Counted from the stretch's first letter, positions 9,565 to 18,853 are shown. The stretch: DNA of 64,000 nt from Bacteroidales bacterium UBA1309 (GCA_002307185.1 DBTT01000027.1:90517-154516); one strand, 5' to 3'. A program made the numbers and translations. Notes: generated from the letters alone by a model not told the origin.

Positions 9565-9594
9565 CAACGAGCCTTTCCCACGAGAGGCTCGTTG
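9565..9594. terminator. Hairpin past the PEGA lipoprotein gene
   Basis: CAACGAGCCT and AGGCTCGTTG form a perfect 10-bp stem with a 10-nt loop, 25 bases beyond the stop of the minus-strand lipoprotein gene. The minus-strand 3' flank is only moderately T-rich (TTGTT), so strength is uncertain. Confidence 0.6.
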
Positions 9595-9618
9595 CATGGA
9601 TAAGTATTAAATAACTAT

Positions 9619-10116
9619 TTAATGATTGATTGCAACCAAATGATTTCTCATAGGGGCAGGAATGTCGTTGATGTCCAATATATTCAAAGAAGCTGTATCT
9701 GAAGATCCCTTCTTTTCTAAACCTTCATTTATATATTTGGTTTCAAGCTTGTACATAGCTCCTGTAGCAGGATCAACAATCAATAGCCCGATTAGTCCAC
9801 CAAAAATAATGTTTCCAAAATACCAACCATTCAACTTACATTCAACTGGAATGATCTTCTCATTGTAACCATCTAATGTTAACTTAATTTGGTAAGATTG
9901 CTTGGCAAAGAAACCGTCACCAGATGCTAAGCTAACGGTACTGGGTGTAATGCCGTTGTAGATTGTTGCTCCTTTTTTGTTTGTTATTTCAATTTTTGCG
10001 CCCGAAGGAGTTGTGTTCACTGTTAATGGCCAATTGCTTTTGCTTACAATTGTAGCGCAGCTTGAAAATAAACAAATACAAAAAAATGATAATAATCCAT
10101 AGTTTAATTTCTTCAT
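9619..10116 (-). CDS. PEGA-domain lipoprotein
   Basis: 165-residue predicted lipoprotein. A short signal peptide ends in the lipobox FSSC with Cys near residue 20. A PEGA-like beta-rich segment follows (VNTTPSGAKIEITNKKGA, then a PSTVSL-type turn), then a Gly-rich hydrophobic stretch near residues 96-115 (GNIIFGGLIGLLIVDPATGA), which could be a membrane-embedded hairpin. Such proteins are common in Bacteroidota envelopes; the exact role is unknown. It appears monocistronic, with a hairpin downstream and a divergent gene upstream. Confidence 0.8.
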   Translation of the reverse strand: MKKLNYGLLSFFCICLFSSCATIVSKSNWPLTVNTTPSGAKIEITNKKGATIYNGITPSTVSLASGDGFFAKQSYQIKLTLDGYNEKIIPVECKLNGWYFGNIIFGGLIGLLIVDPATGAMYKLETKYINEGLEKKGSSDTASLNILDINDIPAPMRNHLVAINH

Positions 10117-10466
10117 AAATAAGTATATAAATAAATTGGATTTTGCCTACTCGTTAGCTTTTCGGCTTACGCTATCAATGTTTAACAAAAGAAACTAGAT
10201 TGATGCCATAAAGATATAAAATTATTTTATATATGTTTATCTGTGCAGTAATTTATGTAAATTATTATTTTTTTCTTGCTTTAGGCTTCTTCTCAATCTT
10301 CCGCTATTTTACCAAGACTTCATACTTTTGAATGTAAGGAAGGAGCTTGATCCTAAGGATATTTGTGATCAAAAAAGAATTTCATAAAATATTAATTTAC
10401 ATCAAATAAAATACGTATTTTTGAAAATTTGCTACTTACTTATAGGTAATAATAAAAATTTGGATT
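10117..10466. other. Divergent intergenic region with plus-strand promoter elements
   Basis: 350 AT-rich bases between the PEGA lipoprotein gene (-) and a secreted-protein gene (+). It holds two plus-strand matches to TAnnTTTG: TACTTTTG at 10323-10330 and TATTTTTG at 10416-10423. Between them a short dyad, TTGATC with GATCAA, encloses ATCC-TAA-GGAT. Neither -7 match has a TTG at exactly the -33 spacing. No other gene is visible. Confidence 0.4.
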
Positions 10467-10967
10467 ATGTTTCAATTGCTTTTCAAGTACACGATAACTA
10501 TTATTTTCTTGCTTCAGCTCACGTTGAGTGCTTTCGCGCAATCAGCCGAATCTGAATTGAGAAAAGATTTGCTGAGATCCATTAAGCCACAAAAAGATGG
10601 GAAGAAGCCGGTGGCTGATTCTTTGCAAAATTCAACTTCCCGGCATGTGGATCCGATCGTGACACTGGATGAGAAGTATCGGTTGGATGAGCCGCGAAAG
10701 AAACTTTCATTCAACGATATTAATCCAGAAAACAGGAGGGTAAAGCCCGCTGATACGGTATCATTCAAATTTGATATGAAATCGTTAAAGATGATTTACT
10801 ACAACCACTTTACAACTGTTTACAACGGGAATCATTTTGTGACTGCTCCTTCCCAAATGGGATTCACTGTTAATATAAGTGGTGGAGGCTGGAAAAAGCT
10901 TTCCATGAAGACAAGGCGGATTCTCCGCGAAGTGTATGGCGTATCGGAAGAACAACTGGGCAAGTGA
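10467..10967 (+). CDS. Secreted protein of unknown function
   Basis: 166 residues with a clear signal peptide (hydrophobic residues about 8-22, ending AFAQ), so exported to the periplasm or beyond. The mature N-half is charged and low in hydrophobic residues; the C-terminal third has a conserved-looking block, FVTAPSQMGFTVNISGGGW near 125-142, followed by a helical tail (RRILREVYGV). I recognise no named family with confidence. TATTTTTG at 10416-10423 lies 43 bases before the ATG and could be its promoter. It precedes the pirin gene by 94 bases on the same strand. Confidence 0.7.
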   Translation: MFQLLFKYTITIIFLLQLTLSAFAQSAESELRKDLLRSIKPQKDGKKPVADSLQNSTSRHVDPIVTLDEKYRLDEPRKKLSFNDINPENRRVKPADTVSFKFDMKSLKMIYYNHFTTVYNGNHFVTAPSQMGFTVNISGGGWKKLSMKTRRILREVYGVSEEQLGK

Positions 10968-11061
10968 ATGGTAAATCAGTGGTGAGCAATCTTCCCTCAC
11001 GGATGAACAATACGCCTTCTCTACATGTTCTTTAGGGATAATTTAACGAAAAAACAAGGCA

Positions 11062-11940
11062 ATGAACACGAAAATTATAGAAGCAGTGATAGCTCCTCCT
11101 CCAACGCATTGGGTGGGAGATGGATTCAAGGTTCATAACTTTATCCCCGGCGTTCCGGGATTGGATATGCAGAAAATGGATCCAATCATTCTTATGGACT
11201 ATAATGCTAAAATGAAAGTGGCGGGATCAGAACATGCCGGTGGAGTGGGAGTGCATCCCCATCGTGGATTTGAGACTGTTACCATAGCGTATCAAGGAAA
11301 AGTTCAGCATCATGACAGCCACGGTGGCGGTGGAATCATCGGACAAGGTGATGTGCAGTGGATGACAGCCTCTTCGGGCATATTGCACAAAGAATATTAT
11401 GAAAAGGAATGGGCTAAGTCTGGCGGTGATTTCCAAATGGTGCAGCTTTGGGTGAATCTTCCCAAGGAGGTGAAAATGTCTCCTCCAAGGTATCAGGCAA
11501 TTCTTCGTGAAAATATGGGGCATGTGGTATTGGAGGATATGGAGAGTTTCGTTGAAATAATCGCTGGTGAATATAAAGGTACAAAAGGGCCTGCTCTCAC
11601 ATTCTCAAATGTACAGTTGATGAATGCCCGTCTCAAAAAAGGGGCAAAAGCGGACTTTAGTTTTCCTTCTCGATTCAACACCGCGATATTGGTGATTGAA
11701 GGCAGCGTCATTGTGAATGGGAACGAACATGTGCCTGCCAATTATTTTGTGAAATTCAAAAATGAAGGGGAGGATTTCTCGATTGAAGCAAAAGAAAATG
11801 CCCTTGTGTTGGTGTTGAGCGGTGATCCGATCCGTGAACCTATCGCAGCTTACGGCCCTTTTGTGATGAATACGCAAGAAGAAATCCGCCAAGCATTTAA
11901 AGATTTTGAGGATGGGAAATTTGGCTATTTGGAAGATTGA
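11062..11940 (+). CDS. Pirin-family protein
   Basis: 292-residue bicupin of the pirin family. The N-terminal cupin carries PHPHRGFETVTI near residue 65, GDVQWMTASSGILHKE near 96-111 and QLWVNLP near 130. The two His of HPHR plus the His and Glu of the HKE segment match the expected iron ligands. Known pirins include quercetinase-like dioxygenases and redox-responsive regulators; the substrate here is unknown. The gene stands alone and ends in a strong hairpin shared with the convergent dehydrogenase gene. Confidence 0.92.
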   Translation: MNTKIIEAVIAPPPTHWVGDGFKVHNFIPGVPGLDMQKMDPIILMDYNAKMKVAGSEHAGGVGVHPHRGFETVTIAYQGKVQHHDSHGGGGIIGQGDVQWMTASSGILHKEYYEKEWAKSGGDFQMVQLWVNLPKEVKMSPPRYQAILRENMGHVVLEDMESFVEIIAGEYKGTKGPALTFSNVQLMNARLKKGAKADFSFPSRFNTAILVIEGSVIVNGNEHVPANYFVKFKNEGEDFSIEAKENALVLVLSGDPIREPIAAYGPFVMNTQEEIRQAFKDFEDGKFGYLED

Positions 11941-11980
11941 AATTGCAATCTCAAAGTTGCCACATAGTCCCTAAAGAAAA

Positions 11981-12011
11981 GGAGCTGTCTCAAAAAGACA
12001 GCTCCTTTTTT
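11981..12011. terminator. Bidirectional terminator
   Basis: GGAGCTGTCT and AGACAGCTCC form a perfect 10-bp stem with loop CAAAA. A T run follows on the plus strand and an A run precedes it, so it can stop both the pirin transcript and the convergent dehydrogenase transcript. Confidence 0.9.
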
Positions 12012-12028
12012 ATTTGAAAAAACTTTTC

Positions 12029-13231
12029 CTACAATTCCAAATCCACATGGAACAATTCATGCCAAGGCAAGCCTTGTTTGTTCAATAGCTCCAAGAAGGG
12101 ATCCGGATTAAATTCTTCCACATTGTAAACTCCCGGTTTGCGCCACAAGCCTTTCATAAACATAATGGCACCGATGGTAGCCGGAACGCCAGTAGTGTAG
12201 CTTACTCCTTGAGCGCCAGTCTCTTTGTAGGCGGCTTCATGGCTGCAATTGTTGTAGATATAGTAAGTCACTTCTTTTCCATCTTTGACTCCCTTGATGC
12301 GGCAGCCGATGGAAGTTTCCCCAGTGTAGTTTTCCCCAAGTTCTCCTGGATCAGGAAGCACGGCTTTCAAAAATTGAATGGGAACGATTTCCACCCCGTT
12401 GTAAATCACGGGGTCGATCCGTGCCATGCCGATATTTTGAATCACCCGCAAGTGTGTGAGATATTCCTGTCCAAAAGTCATCCAGAAACGTGCACGCTTG
12501 ATCGTTGGGAAATTTTTGACCAAGGATTCCAATTCTTCGTGAAAGATCACGTAAGACTCTTTTGGCCCGATGTTAGGATAAGTCAAGGGTTTGTGTATCT
12601 CGTGTGGGTCTGTTTCCACCCAAGCTCCGTTTTCCCAGTATTTTCCTTTTTGAGTCACTTCGCGGATATTAATCTCTGGATTGAAATTTGTGGCAAATGC
12701 TTTTCCGTGGTCACCGGCATTGCAGTCCACGATGTCCAAATAATGTATCTCATCGAAGTGATGTTTGGCGGCATAGGCCGTGAACACGCTTGTTACTCCC
12801 GGGTCAAAACCACAGCCCAAGATGGCTGTCAATCCGGCTTTTTCGAATTTTTCTTTGTATGCCCATTGCCAGCTATACTCGAAGTGAGCTTCATCTTTTG
12901 GTTCGTAATTGGCCGTGTCCAAGTAGTTTACGCCACATTCCAAGCAGGCATCCATAATGGTCAAATCCTGATAAGGCAAAGCAACATTGATAACCAGCTC
13001 CGGCTTGAATTCATTCAGCAGCTTCACCAATTCTGGAACGCTGTCGGCATCTACTTTGGCTGTTTGTATGGTGACTCCTGTGCGGCGTTTTACGTCCTCG
13101 GCAATGACATCGCATTTGCTTTTGGTGCGGCTCGCCAGTATTATTTCACTGAAAACATCGTGGTTTTGAGCAACTTTGTTAACGACAACAGTGCCAACGC
13201 CGCCAGCACCGATAATCAGAACTTTTCCCAT
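12029..13231 (-). CDS. Carboxynorspermidine/carboxyspermidine dehydrogenase (saccharopine dehydrogenase family)
   Basis: 400-residue NAD(P)-dependent enzyme. A Rossmann start GKVLIIGAGGVGTVV occupies residues 2-16, followed by ASRTKSKCD and DTANYEPKDEAH near 105-115. Length and the motif GCGFDPGVTSVF near 148 fit the Bacteroidota/Vibrio enzyme that condenses diaminopropane or putrescine with aspartate semialdehyde, rather than fungal lysine enzymes. The product is the substrate of NspC, encoded at about 32 kb in this window. It appears monocistronic, with a candidate TACTTTTG promoter element 56 bases upstream. Confidence 0.88.
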   Translation of the reverse strand: MGKVLIIGAGGVGTVVVNKVAQNHDVFSEIILASRTKSKCDVIAEDVKRRTGVTIQTAKVDADSVPELVKLLNEFKPELVINVALPYQDLTIMDACLECGVNYLDTANYEPKDEAHFEYSWQWAYKEKFEKAGLTAILGCGFDPGVTSVFTAYAAKHHFDEIHYLDIVDCNAGDHGKAFATNFNPEINIREVTQKGKYWENGAWVETDPHEIHKPLTYPNIGPKESYVIFHEELESLVKNFPTIKRARFWMTFGQEYLTHLRVIQNIGMARIDPVIYNGVEIVPIQFLKAVLPDPGELGENYTGETSIGCRIKGVKDGKEVTYYIYNNCSHEAAYKETGAQGVSYTTGVPATIGAIMFMKGLWRKPGVYNVEEFNPDPFLELLNKQGLPWHELFHVDLEL

Positions 13232-13286
13232 TTTCTTATTTCTTTATAGGTTTAATGCAATTTATTCGGTTGAATTTTACCTCTTG

Positions 13287-13294
13287 CAAAAGTA
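13287..13294 (-). promoter_or_regulatory. Candidate -7 element for the carboxynorspermidine dehydrogenase gene
   Basis: TACTTTTG on the minus strand, an exact TAnnTTTG match, 56 bases before the start codon. The -33 element is not evident. Confidence 0.4.
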
Positions 13295-13376
13295 CAACAA
13301 TTTATGACTTTAAAAAATTGAAAAATGTAAAAGAGAAAGTAACAAGCATGAAGATATGATGACGTGATGCGGCTGT

Positions 13377-14984
13377 TTATTCGGTATATAAAGTTTCTTT
13401 GGTTACTTTTTGACTCAGCAAATTGAATCTGTATCTCTTTTTGTGCTTGTGCTTTTTCTTTGCTTGGATGTTTGTAAGCTTGTAGATTACGCCGTCGGCA
13501 AATTCGTGCAGCACCTCCATGTTCTTTCGTCTCATTATATCTTGTAGCGACAATAAATCGGAGTTTGGCTCCAGGTTAAACCAGATGAGGATAATCGGGG
13601 ATTCGTCCATAAACATTTTCACATCGGATTTGTATGCTTTTTCGGGAAGCATGTCCACGGCATAGTTGGTGTAGAGATATACCGCTTGGTTGTGGTTGGA
13701 ATAAACCATCGAGTCGGGATGGAAATAGGTTGTGTTTTGTTTCAGAAACCTGATTGTGGGTGATTCTTTCCACGTATCTTCTGTATATCCGGGGATTCCG
13801 GAATCTTTCATGAAGGAATAGTTGTCGGCATTGATGCTGAAATAGCCAATGCAGATGAGTCCATACACAATGGCAAAAACAATCGAGAGCTGCCACTGGT
13901 ATTTTTTTTGCTTTACCCTTTTTATCAAGGATGGTATCTTGTGGCTCATTCCCCAAATAAAAGGCAGGAATGCGGGCGACAACAGCCGGTTATTTATTTG
14001 TTCATACCGTGAAATTGTGGACGTAATGATAATGAAGCTAACGTAAACGATGAAAAACACAATCACCACATTTTCATAGGTTTTGTATTTGCCTTCTTTG
14101 CCCCAATTCAGGTAAAGTAGCCAGGCAAAAAATAGCATGACCCCGACACACAAAGCGATTTCCAAAATGTAGTTGACTCCTTTCAAAGACGACCATTCCG
14201 AGAAAATTCTTGCCGAGTAAGCGATATTGTCCGAAAGGGGGGTTATTCCTTTTTGCCGTGGCCCAGTTAAATGTTCAGAATCCACGGCGTTTCTTATCAG
14301 GTTGATTGCGACCAATGAGCAACTGGTGAATGAAAAGATTGCTGAATGGAAAAACTTTGTTTTCCAGCTTGTTTCTTTGTTAAGAACAATCAGTATAAAA
14401 CCAGTTGCCACGAGCGTGATCCCCACAAAACGTGTGTCGAAAGCCATTGCCACCACCACTGCCGAGAGAATCAATGACGAAATATTGAGTTTGACCAAGT
14501 AGAAACGGAGGCTGAGAAAGAATACCAGGGTGAGCAGGATGAAAAGCGTTTCGGACCACAACATCGAATAAATTTCGATCAAGGCTGGACTTAAGGTGAT
14601 GACAGTGAGCAGGACAATTTTATAGACTCTTGATTGTGCAGTAAACTTGCTCATTAGAATTCCACTTAGAAAAATCACAAGGGCAAACATGATTCCGTTA
14701 AGGAGCGGAGCACAACTCAAGATGTCTAGCTGTGTGATCGTCATTACGGAAGCCAGAAAGAGGGGATAGAACAGAGGAAAGGCCACAAGTGGTTTGCCGT
14801 CAAACAATACAAAGCCATCACCATCCGCAAAATTGCGGGCTGTACTCATATAAGCTACCGAGTCGGGAGAAATGCCTATTCCCCCATGACGGGCGAAAAC
14901 ATAAATAAGAATGAAACCTACAAACGAGGCTAATAGTGAATCTCCATGTTTGTACAAGAAATGCGTAGAAAACGATGATTTCAT
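13377..14984 (-). CDS. Polytopic membrane protein, GT39-like (ArnT/PMT-type) glycosyltransferase
   Basis: 535 residues with roughly ten or eleven hydrophobic helices in the first 390, then a soluble C-terminal domain. The first outer loop contains GISPDSVAYMSTARNFADG (about residues 36-54), whose acidic residue position matches the catalytic loop of PMT_2/ArnT-type enzymes using polyprenyl-phosphate sugar donors. The basic tail (KKKHKHKKRYR) is unusual. No sugar-nucleotide genes are adjacent, so donor and acceptor are unknown. It is read alone, upstream of nothing on the same strand nearby. Confidence 0.7.
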   Translation of the reverse strand: MKSSFSTHFLYKHGDSLLASFVGFILIYVFARHGGIGISPDSVAYMSTARNFADGDGFVLFDGKPLVAFPLFYPLFLASVMTITQLDILSCAPLLNGIMFALVIFLSGILMSKFTAQSRVYKIVLLTVITLSPALIEIYSMLWSETLFILLTLVFFLSLRFYLVKLNISSLILSAVVVAMAFDTRFVGITLVATGFILIVLNKETSWKTKFFHSAIFSFTSCSLVAINLIRNAVDSEHLTGPRQKGITPLSDNIAYSARIFSEWSSLKGVNYILEIALCVGVMLFFAWLLYLNWGKEGKYKTYENVVIVFFIVYVSFIIITSTISRYEQINNRLLSPAFLPFIWGMSHKIPSLIKRVKQKKYQWQLSIVFAIVYGLICIGYFSINADNYSFMKDSGIPGYTEDTWKESPTIRFLKQNTTYFHPDSMVYSNHNQAVYLYTNYAVDMLPEKAYKSDVKMFMDESPIILIWFNLEPNSDLLSLQDIMRRKNMEVLHEFADGVIYKLTNIQAKKKHKHKKRYRFNLLSQKVTKETLYTE

Positions 14985-15127
14985 TGTATGATTAACAAAG
15001 TCTGATGGATAAATTTTTATTCGATTGAATTCTAGTTTAAGAATCTTAAGTTTTTTATTTCAAGCAAATATCAACGGAAATTGTTCCCTTACTCTCTTCT
15101 ATAAAGACTTTTGATTCCGTCGTTTTT

Positions 15128-16636
15128 TCAAACATGAAGCTCCAATACAAAGCGGCAGCCTTTCGTGTATGTTTTGTCTAAGGTAAGAGAACCATTCAGT
15201 TTTGCGGCAATTAATGCACAAATAGGCAAGCCTAATCCGTCGCCTCCGGAGAGGTCTCTCACTTCCGTGAAAGGCTTGAACAAGGTGTCTTGCGATTCGG
15301 AAGGAATTCCTCCACCCGTGTCGGTCACAATGAATTGATAAGTATGTGCGCCTCGTTTTTTGAATTCCAGCCATATTTTTCCTCCTTCAGGAGTATGTTC
15401 CACGGCGTTGTTCAAGAGATGAAACAAAATATGCTGCAATTGTTCGCTGTTACTTTTTATGTTTATGCGAGGTGAGTCAACTGTTGTCGTGATGTTCTTC
15501 GTTAGTTCGCTTTTTATTTTGTTTGTCGTTTTTTCACAGAACGAATTAACTTCAATGTCTGACATTTCAAAACCATCGGCGATCGTGTTCTCCAGTACCG
15601 ACAATTCTTGGATGTGTTCCGAAAATCCAAGTAATGCCTTTACACCTGGATGCGAAACATCCATGGTGTTGAGCGTAGGTTCCATTTGAGCAGATATATT
15701 TTGGATGAATTTACTTTTAAGTTCATTGTGCTCTTTGGAAATCTCGATTGCTTTCTTTTGCTTGCGGGTGACCAACACGAAACGCATTAGTAGGATTGCG
15801 CCGAATATCAATGCTCCGGCAAGGATGGCGATAACAATGCCCAGGCCAACAATGATGGATTTTTTCACCGAAAGGGAATGCTCTTTGTCTAGGATCGTTT
15901 GCTGGCTTTCATCGAGCCTTCGTTTTATCACACTCAATTCGTCTTTTGCCGTTAAGGATTTCACAGAATCGGTCCACACGATGTATTTGTCGTAAGTTTG
16001 CGCCACCAATCCTGCATTATTCGATCTCAGTGCTATTCCAATCAAGGTTTTGTAGGATTGGCTCACTTTTTGGTAGTTTTTTTGATTTTTGTACTTCGTG
16101 ATTAATTCCTTGAAAGTCGCATCACCTTGCTGTGTCATCCCATATGTATAATAATAGGTGGCCTCAGTGTAGAGATAGTCATTGTTAATTTCTTCATTTT
16201 TAGATGCATTCGCAAAAGAGCGGATAATGTCGAGATATTGTTTCGATTGTGTAGGGCGTTTCATTGCGAGATACATTTGGTAGCGCACTTTATTGATCTT
16301 GTAGCGCAAGTTGGGCATTGATTTGCCAGACTGCTGTTCGCCAATTAAAACTTTTTGCTCCATAGCCCTACAAAGGTCAAACGATTCTTTGTAGAAATTC
16401 TCCTTGTAATAGAGTGCCGCTGTCTGCACTCCGCATTCTACGGCTTTATCTATGTTTTGCTGGGCGCTGTAAGCTTCGTAAGCTTTCAGGTAGAAATAGC
16501 GGGCTTTCGTGTATTCTTTTTGTGTAAGGGAAATTTGTGCTTGGCTTGCCAATTTGTCGGCAGAGTTGAGGTCTTGGGCTGTCATGTTTGAGCAAAAACA
16601 TGCAATAACAGATAAAAGCAGAATAAATCGTTTCAT
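15128..16636 (-). CDS. TPR-containing sensor histidine kinase homologue lacking the usual phospho-acceptor His
   Basis: 502 residues from the ATG at 16634-16636, chosen because it begins a signal peptide (MKRFILLLSVIACFCSNMTAQ). Periplasmic tetratricopeptide-like helices (about 25-245) precede one membrane helix (about 270-300). The dimerisation region reads FIQNISAQMEPTLNTM where kinases have N-I-S-H-E-x-R-T-P-L, so the phosphorylated His is replaced by Ala and the next Glu by Gln. The ATPase domain keeps its N-box (LLNNAVEHTPEGG), G1 (DTGGGIP) and G2 (GGDGLGLPIC). No response regulator is adjacent. It may act without autophosphorylation at the usual site. Confidence 0.85.
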   Translation of the reverse strand: MKRFILLLSVIACFCSNMTAQDLNSADKLASQAQISLTQKEYTKARYFYLKAYEAYSAQQNIDKAVECGVQTAALYYKENFYKESFDLCRAMEQKVLIGEQQSGKSMPNLRYKINKVRYQMYLAMKRPTQSKQYLDIIRSFANASKNEEINNDYLYTEATYYYTYGMTQQGDATFKELITKYKNQKNYQKVSQSYKTLIGIALRSNNAGLVAQTYDKYIVWTDSVKSLTAKDELSVIKRRLDESQQTILDKEHSLSVKKSIIVGLGIVIAILAGALIFGAILLMRFVLVTRKQKKAIEISKEHNELKSKFIQNISAQMEPTLNTMDVSHPGVKALLGFSEHIQELSVLENTIADGFEMSDIEVNSFCEKTTNKIKSELTKNITTTVDSPRINIKSNSEQLQHILFHLLNNAVEHTPEGGKIWLEFKKRGAHTYQFIVTDTGGGIPSESQDTLFKPFTEVRDLSGGDGLGLPICALIAAKLNGSLTLDKTYTKGCRFVLELHV

Positions 16637-16755
16637 AAATTTAATAACTATTAGCTTGAAAAAAGTGATTATCAAAGTTCGATAAATTTATTGAAATATT
16701 CATCTTGTAGAGATTAAAAAATAGGTGCTGCTTCAGAATTTTATCTCATTCAGCC

Positions 16756-16763
16756 CAAAACTA
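16756..16763 (-). promoter_or_regulatory. Candidate -7 element for the sensor gene
   Basis: TAGTTTTG on the minus strand, 120 bases before the start. A second match, TATATTTG at 16833-16840, lies further upstream. Neither has a TTG at the ideal -33 distance. Confidence 0.35.
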
Positions 16764-16897
16764 TAGCTTAATCATTTGGAATATAATTGTTTTGTTGTCT
16801 TTTTCCGTGTTTGGGTTATTACGCTTTTATGCCAAATATACGGATATGCACTATCTTGAATGGAAAGAAGGCTCTTTCGAGCGTAAGCGAGATGGTT

Positions 16898-17437
16898 TTA
16901 TTCTTGCCTCGTCCACACTAATTTGCTAGTGTCGCAACCCGTTTGAATAGCATATTGGATATATTCGTCCTTGATGGAATCAGGAATCGTTTTCTCTCTC
17001 GACAATATCCACATGTAATCAGTGTTTTTTCCGAAAACCAGAGCATATTTGTATTTTGGATCTATTTTCACGACATTATATCCTCCGTAGAAGGGTCCGA
17101 AAAAAGATACTTTCAATGCGCCCGTCGTGATGCCCGACACCGGCTTGGCTTTCCCTATCGATTGTTGCCATTTCCCTTTCTTATCCGAAAAACCGCAATT
17201 CTTCACTTGGATGGTTCCATCTGGATTTTTGCTATATTCTGCCGTCACTTGCGACAAACCTTTTTCCCAGTAAAAATCCAAACGGCATATTTCATACCAT
17301 TTGCCGAGGTATTTGTCAACGTCAAATGGTTTCACGGCATCTCTTCTGCCTTCAATTGGTTTAAAAACTTTGCAGCCTAACAAGCACAACGAAATAACTG
17401 AAATGGCCATCACTGAAATCTTTTTCTTGCCCATCAT
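16898..17437 (-). CDS. blc: Outer-membrane lipocalin (Blc-like lipoprotein)
   Basis: 179 residues from the ATG at 17435-17437, chosen over an upstream start because it gives a lipoprotein signal peptide with lipobox LLGC near residue 22. The lipocalin signature GKWYEICRLDFYWEKG follows (about 47-62), with the later strands KYALVFGKNTDYMWILSR typical of bacterial Blc. Known Blc proteins bind lysophospholipids or fatty acids at the outer membrane. It is transcribed alone, upstream of the sensor gene by 261 bases. Confidence 0.92.
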   Translation of the reverse strand: MMGKKKISVMAISVISLCLLGCKVFKPIEGRRDAVKPFDVDKYLGKWYEICRLDFYWEKGLSQVTAEYSKNPDGTIQVKNCGFSDKKGKWQQSIGKAKPVSGITTGALKVSFFGPFYGGYNVVKIDPKYKYALVFGKNTDYMWILSREKTIPDSIKDEYIQYAIQTGCDTSKLVWTRQE

Positions 17438-17561
17438 TCTTTTAATTAGCGGTAAACTATTTAATGAAACTGTTTCGAAACCAAATAGTTCATTTAGCCA
17501 GTCGAAAATAAAATGCACGAATGCCATCTTTCGATGCTTTGAATGAAAAATAACATTTTTG

Positions 17562-17580
17562 GGGTCTTTCTTAAGGACCC
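17562..17580. terminator. Small hairpin between OmpA-like and lipocalin genes
   Basis: GGGTC and GACCC pair across a 9-nt loop, with five T before and an A-rich stretch after. It could act weakly in either direction. Confidence 0.35.
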
Positions 17581-17583
17581 TTT

Positions 17584-17615
17584 AAAAAGAAGCTACCCTT
17601 TTGAGGCAGCTTCTT
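17584..17615 (-). terminator. Terminator of the OmpA-like gene
   Basis: On the minus strand AAGAAGCT and AGCTTCTT form an 8-bp stem that continues inward with a CC/GG pair, and short T runs follow. It lies about 108 bases after the OmpA-like stop codon. Confidence 0.6.
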
Positions 17616-17722
17616 CAAGTATAATTTCCCTTGCATTGTTAGAGCAAACAGTGAAACTATTCTATGCAAATGCGAGGAATTTTCATATAGTGTTCTATAT
17701 TGGCAACATCCAATTTGATACA

Positions 17723-18853
17723 TTATTTAGTAATACACACTGCCACGCGGCTTTCAACCGCAGATTGGAACGGTTGAACCGTATCGCCTTTGAATGCAGT
17801 TTTGATCCTGTTGGAGGATATGCCTTTATCCTTCAGATGTTCGGCCACTGCTTCGGCTCGTTTTTCCGATAATGTTAAATTGATCTCAGGACTCCCTGTT
17901 TCTTTGTCTGCATAGCCGGTTATTTCAATATTTGAATTGGGGTATTTATTCAGAAAATCTATCAATTCTCCGATTTTTGGCAATTCAGTTTTGTCGATCT
18001 TAGAAGAACCGATTTTGAAGAAAAAATTCTGCTGAATTGTTTCTAAGACAGGTTTCACTATGGGTTTTGGTTCTTCTTTTATGACAGGTTTTGATTCCTC
18101 TTTTATGACAGGTTTTTGTTCTTCTTTCACTATAGGAGTTTCTTCTTTTACTGGCGGTTGAGGTTCTGCAATCGGTTGAGGCGGCGTTGCCAGGGTTTTA
18201 TAAGATTTGCCAAGTTTGATTGTGAAACCAGCCAATACATTATATTGCCAATCGGGGTTGGATCCTGACTTTGAGTTGAATTTATCAGACATAATGTTTG
18301 CATTTCCCTCTAAGTTAAATGCCACTACGTTACTTATCCGAATGTCTATGCCGACACCGCCACGTCCGGCAATAAAATTCTTGTTGGGTTCCCAAAGATA
18401 GGGAAGAGTGTATCCTGAATTATTCAGACTGATAGCCTCGTCGTTGTCATATGCATGGTTGATGGCAACCCCAGCAAACAGATAAGGATTGAGGAGGCGC
18501 TTGGGGTTGTATGTTGAAAACAAATCAACGACATTCAACAAAGCATCAAGATTTCCTTGCAGGTATTTGAATTTGTAATGGATGGTACTCAGATATTCGT
18601 CTCCGCCCTTTGCCTGCCAGCCGCTAACGCCGGCTCTTAAACCGAAGAATGGTGAGAGCTTGTACCCGATATTTCCCGCTGCAGCCGGTGAGTTAAGTTT
18701 GGAAAACGCTCCTTCTCCATAGGAGTGGGAAACTCCGCCCTGAAGTTGTATAAACCAATGCGGCTTAAAACTCACATCATTGTTGTTTTGACCCAAAACC
18801 AACAACGTGCTTGCCAAAAATGAGATTACGAAAAGTAAATTTTTCTTAGTCAT
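17723..18853 (-). CDS. OmpA-like outer-membrane protein with peptidoglycan-binding domain
   Basis: 376 residues. A signal peptide (about 1-21) precedes an eight-strand-like beta-barrel region (about 25-215, ending NVLAGFTIKLGK). Next is a Pro/Lys/Glu linker at about 223-270 built of near repeats of KPVIKEE, then an OmpA C-terminal domain (about 275-376) with NIEITGYADKETGSPEINLTLSEKRAEAV, here in two parts, including the Asp and Arg that bind diaminopimelate. It anchors the outer membrane to the cell wall. The charged, repetitive linker could vary in length between strains. It appears monocistronic. Confidence 0.9.
   Translation of the reverse strand: MTKKNLLFVISFLASTLLVLGQNNNDVSFKPHWFIQLQGGVSHSYGEGAFSKLNSPAAAGNIGYKLSPFFGLRAGVSGWQAKGGDEYLSTIHYKFKYLQGNLDALLNVVDLFSTYNPKRLLNPYLFAGVAINHAYDNDEAISLNNSGYTLPYLWEPNKNFIAGRGGVGIDIRISNVVAFNLEGNANIMSDKFNSKSGSNPDWQYNVLAGFTIKLGKSYKTLATPPQPIAEPQPPVKEETPIVKEEQKPVIKEESKPVIKEEPKPIVKPVLETIQQNFFFKIGSSKIDKTELPKIGELIDFLNKYPNSNIEITGYADKETGSPEINLTLSEKRAEAVAEHLKDKGISSNRIKTAFKGDTVQPFQSAVESRVAVCITK

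Noticed and set aside
12209..13249. 346-codon plus-strand frame
   Set aside because: It is the complementary reading of the carboxynorspermidine dehydrogenase gene and has no motif of its own.
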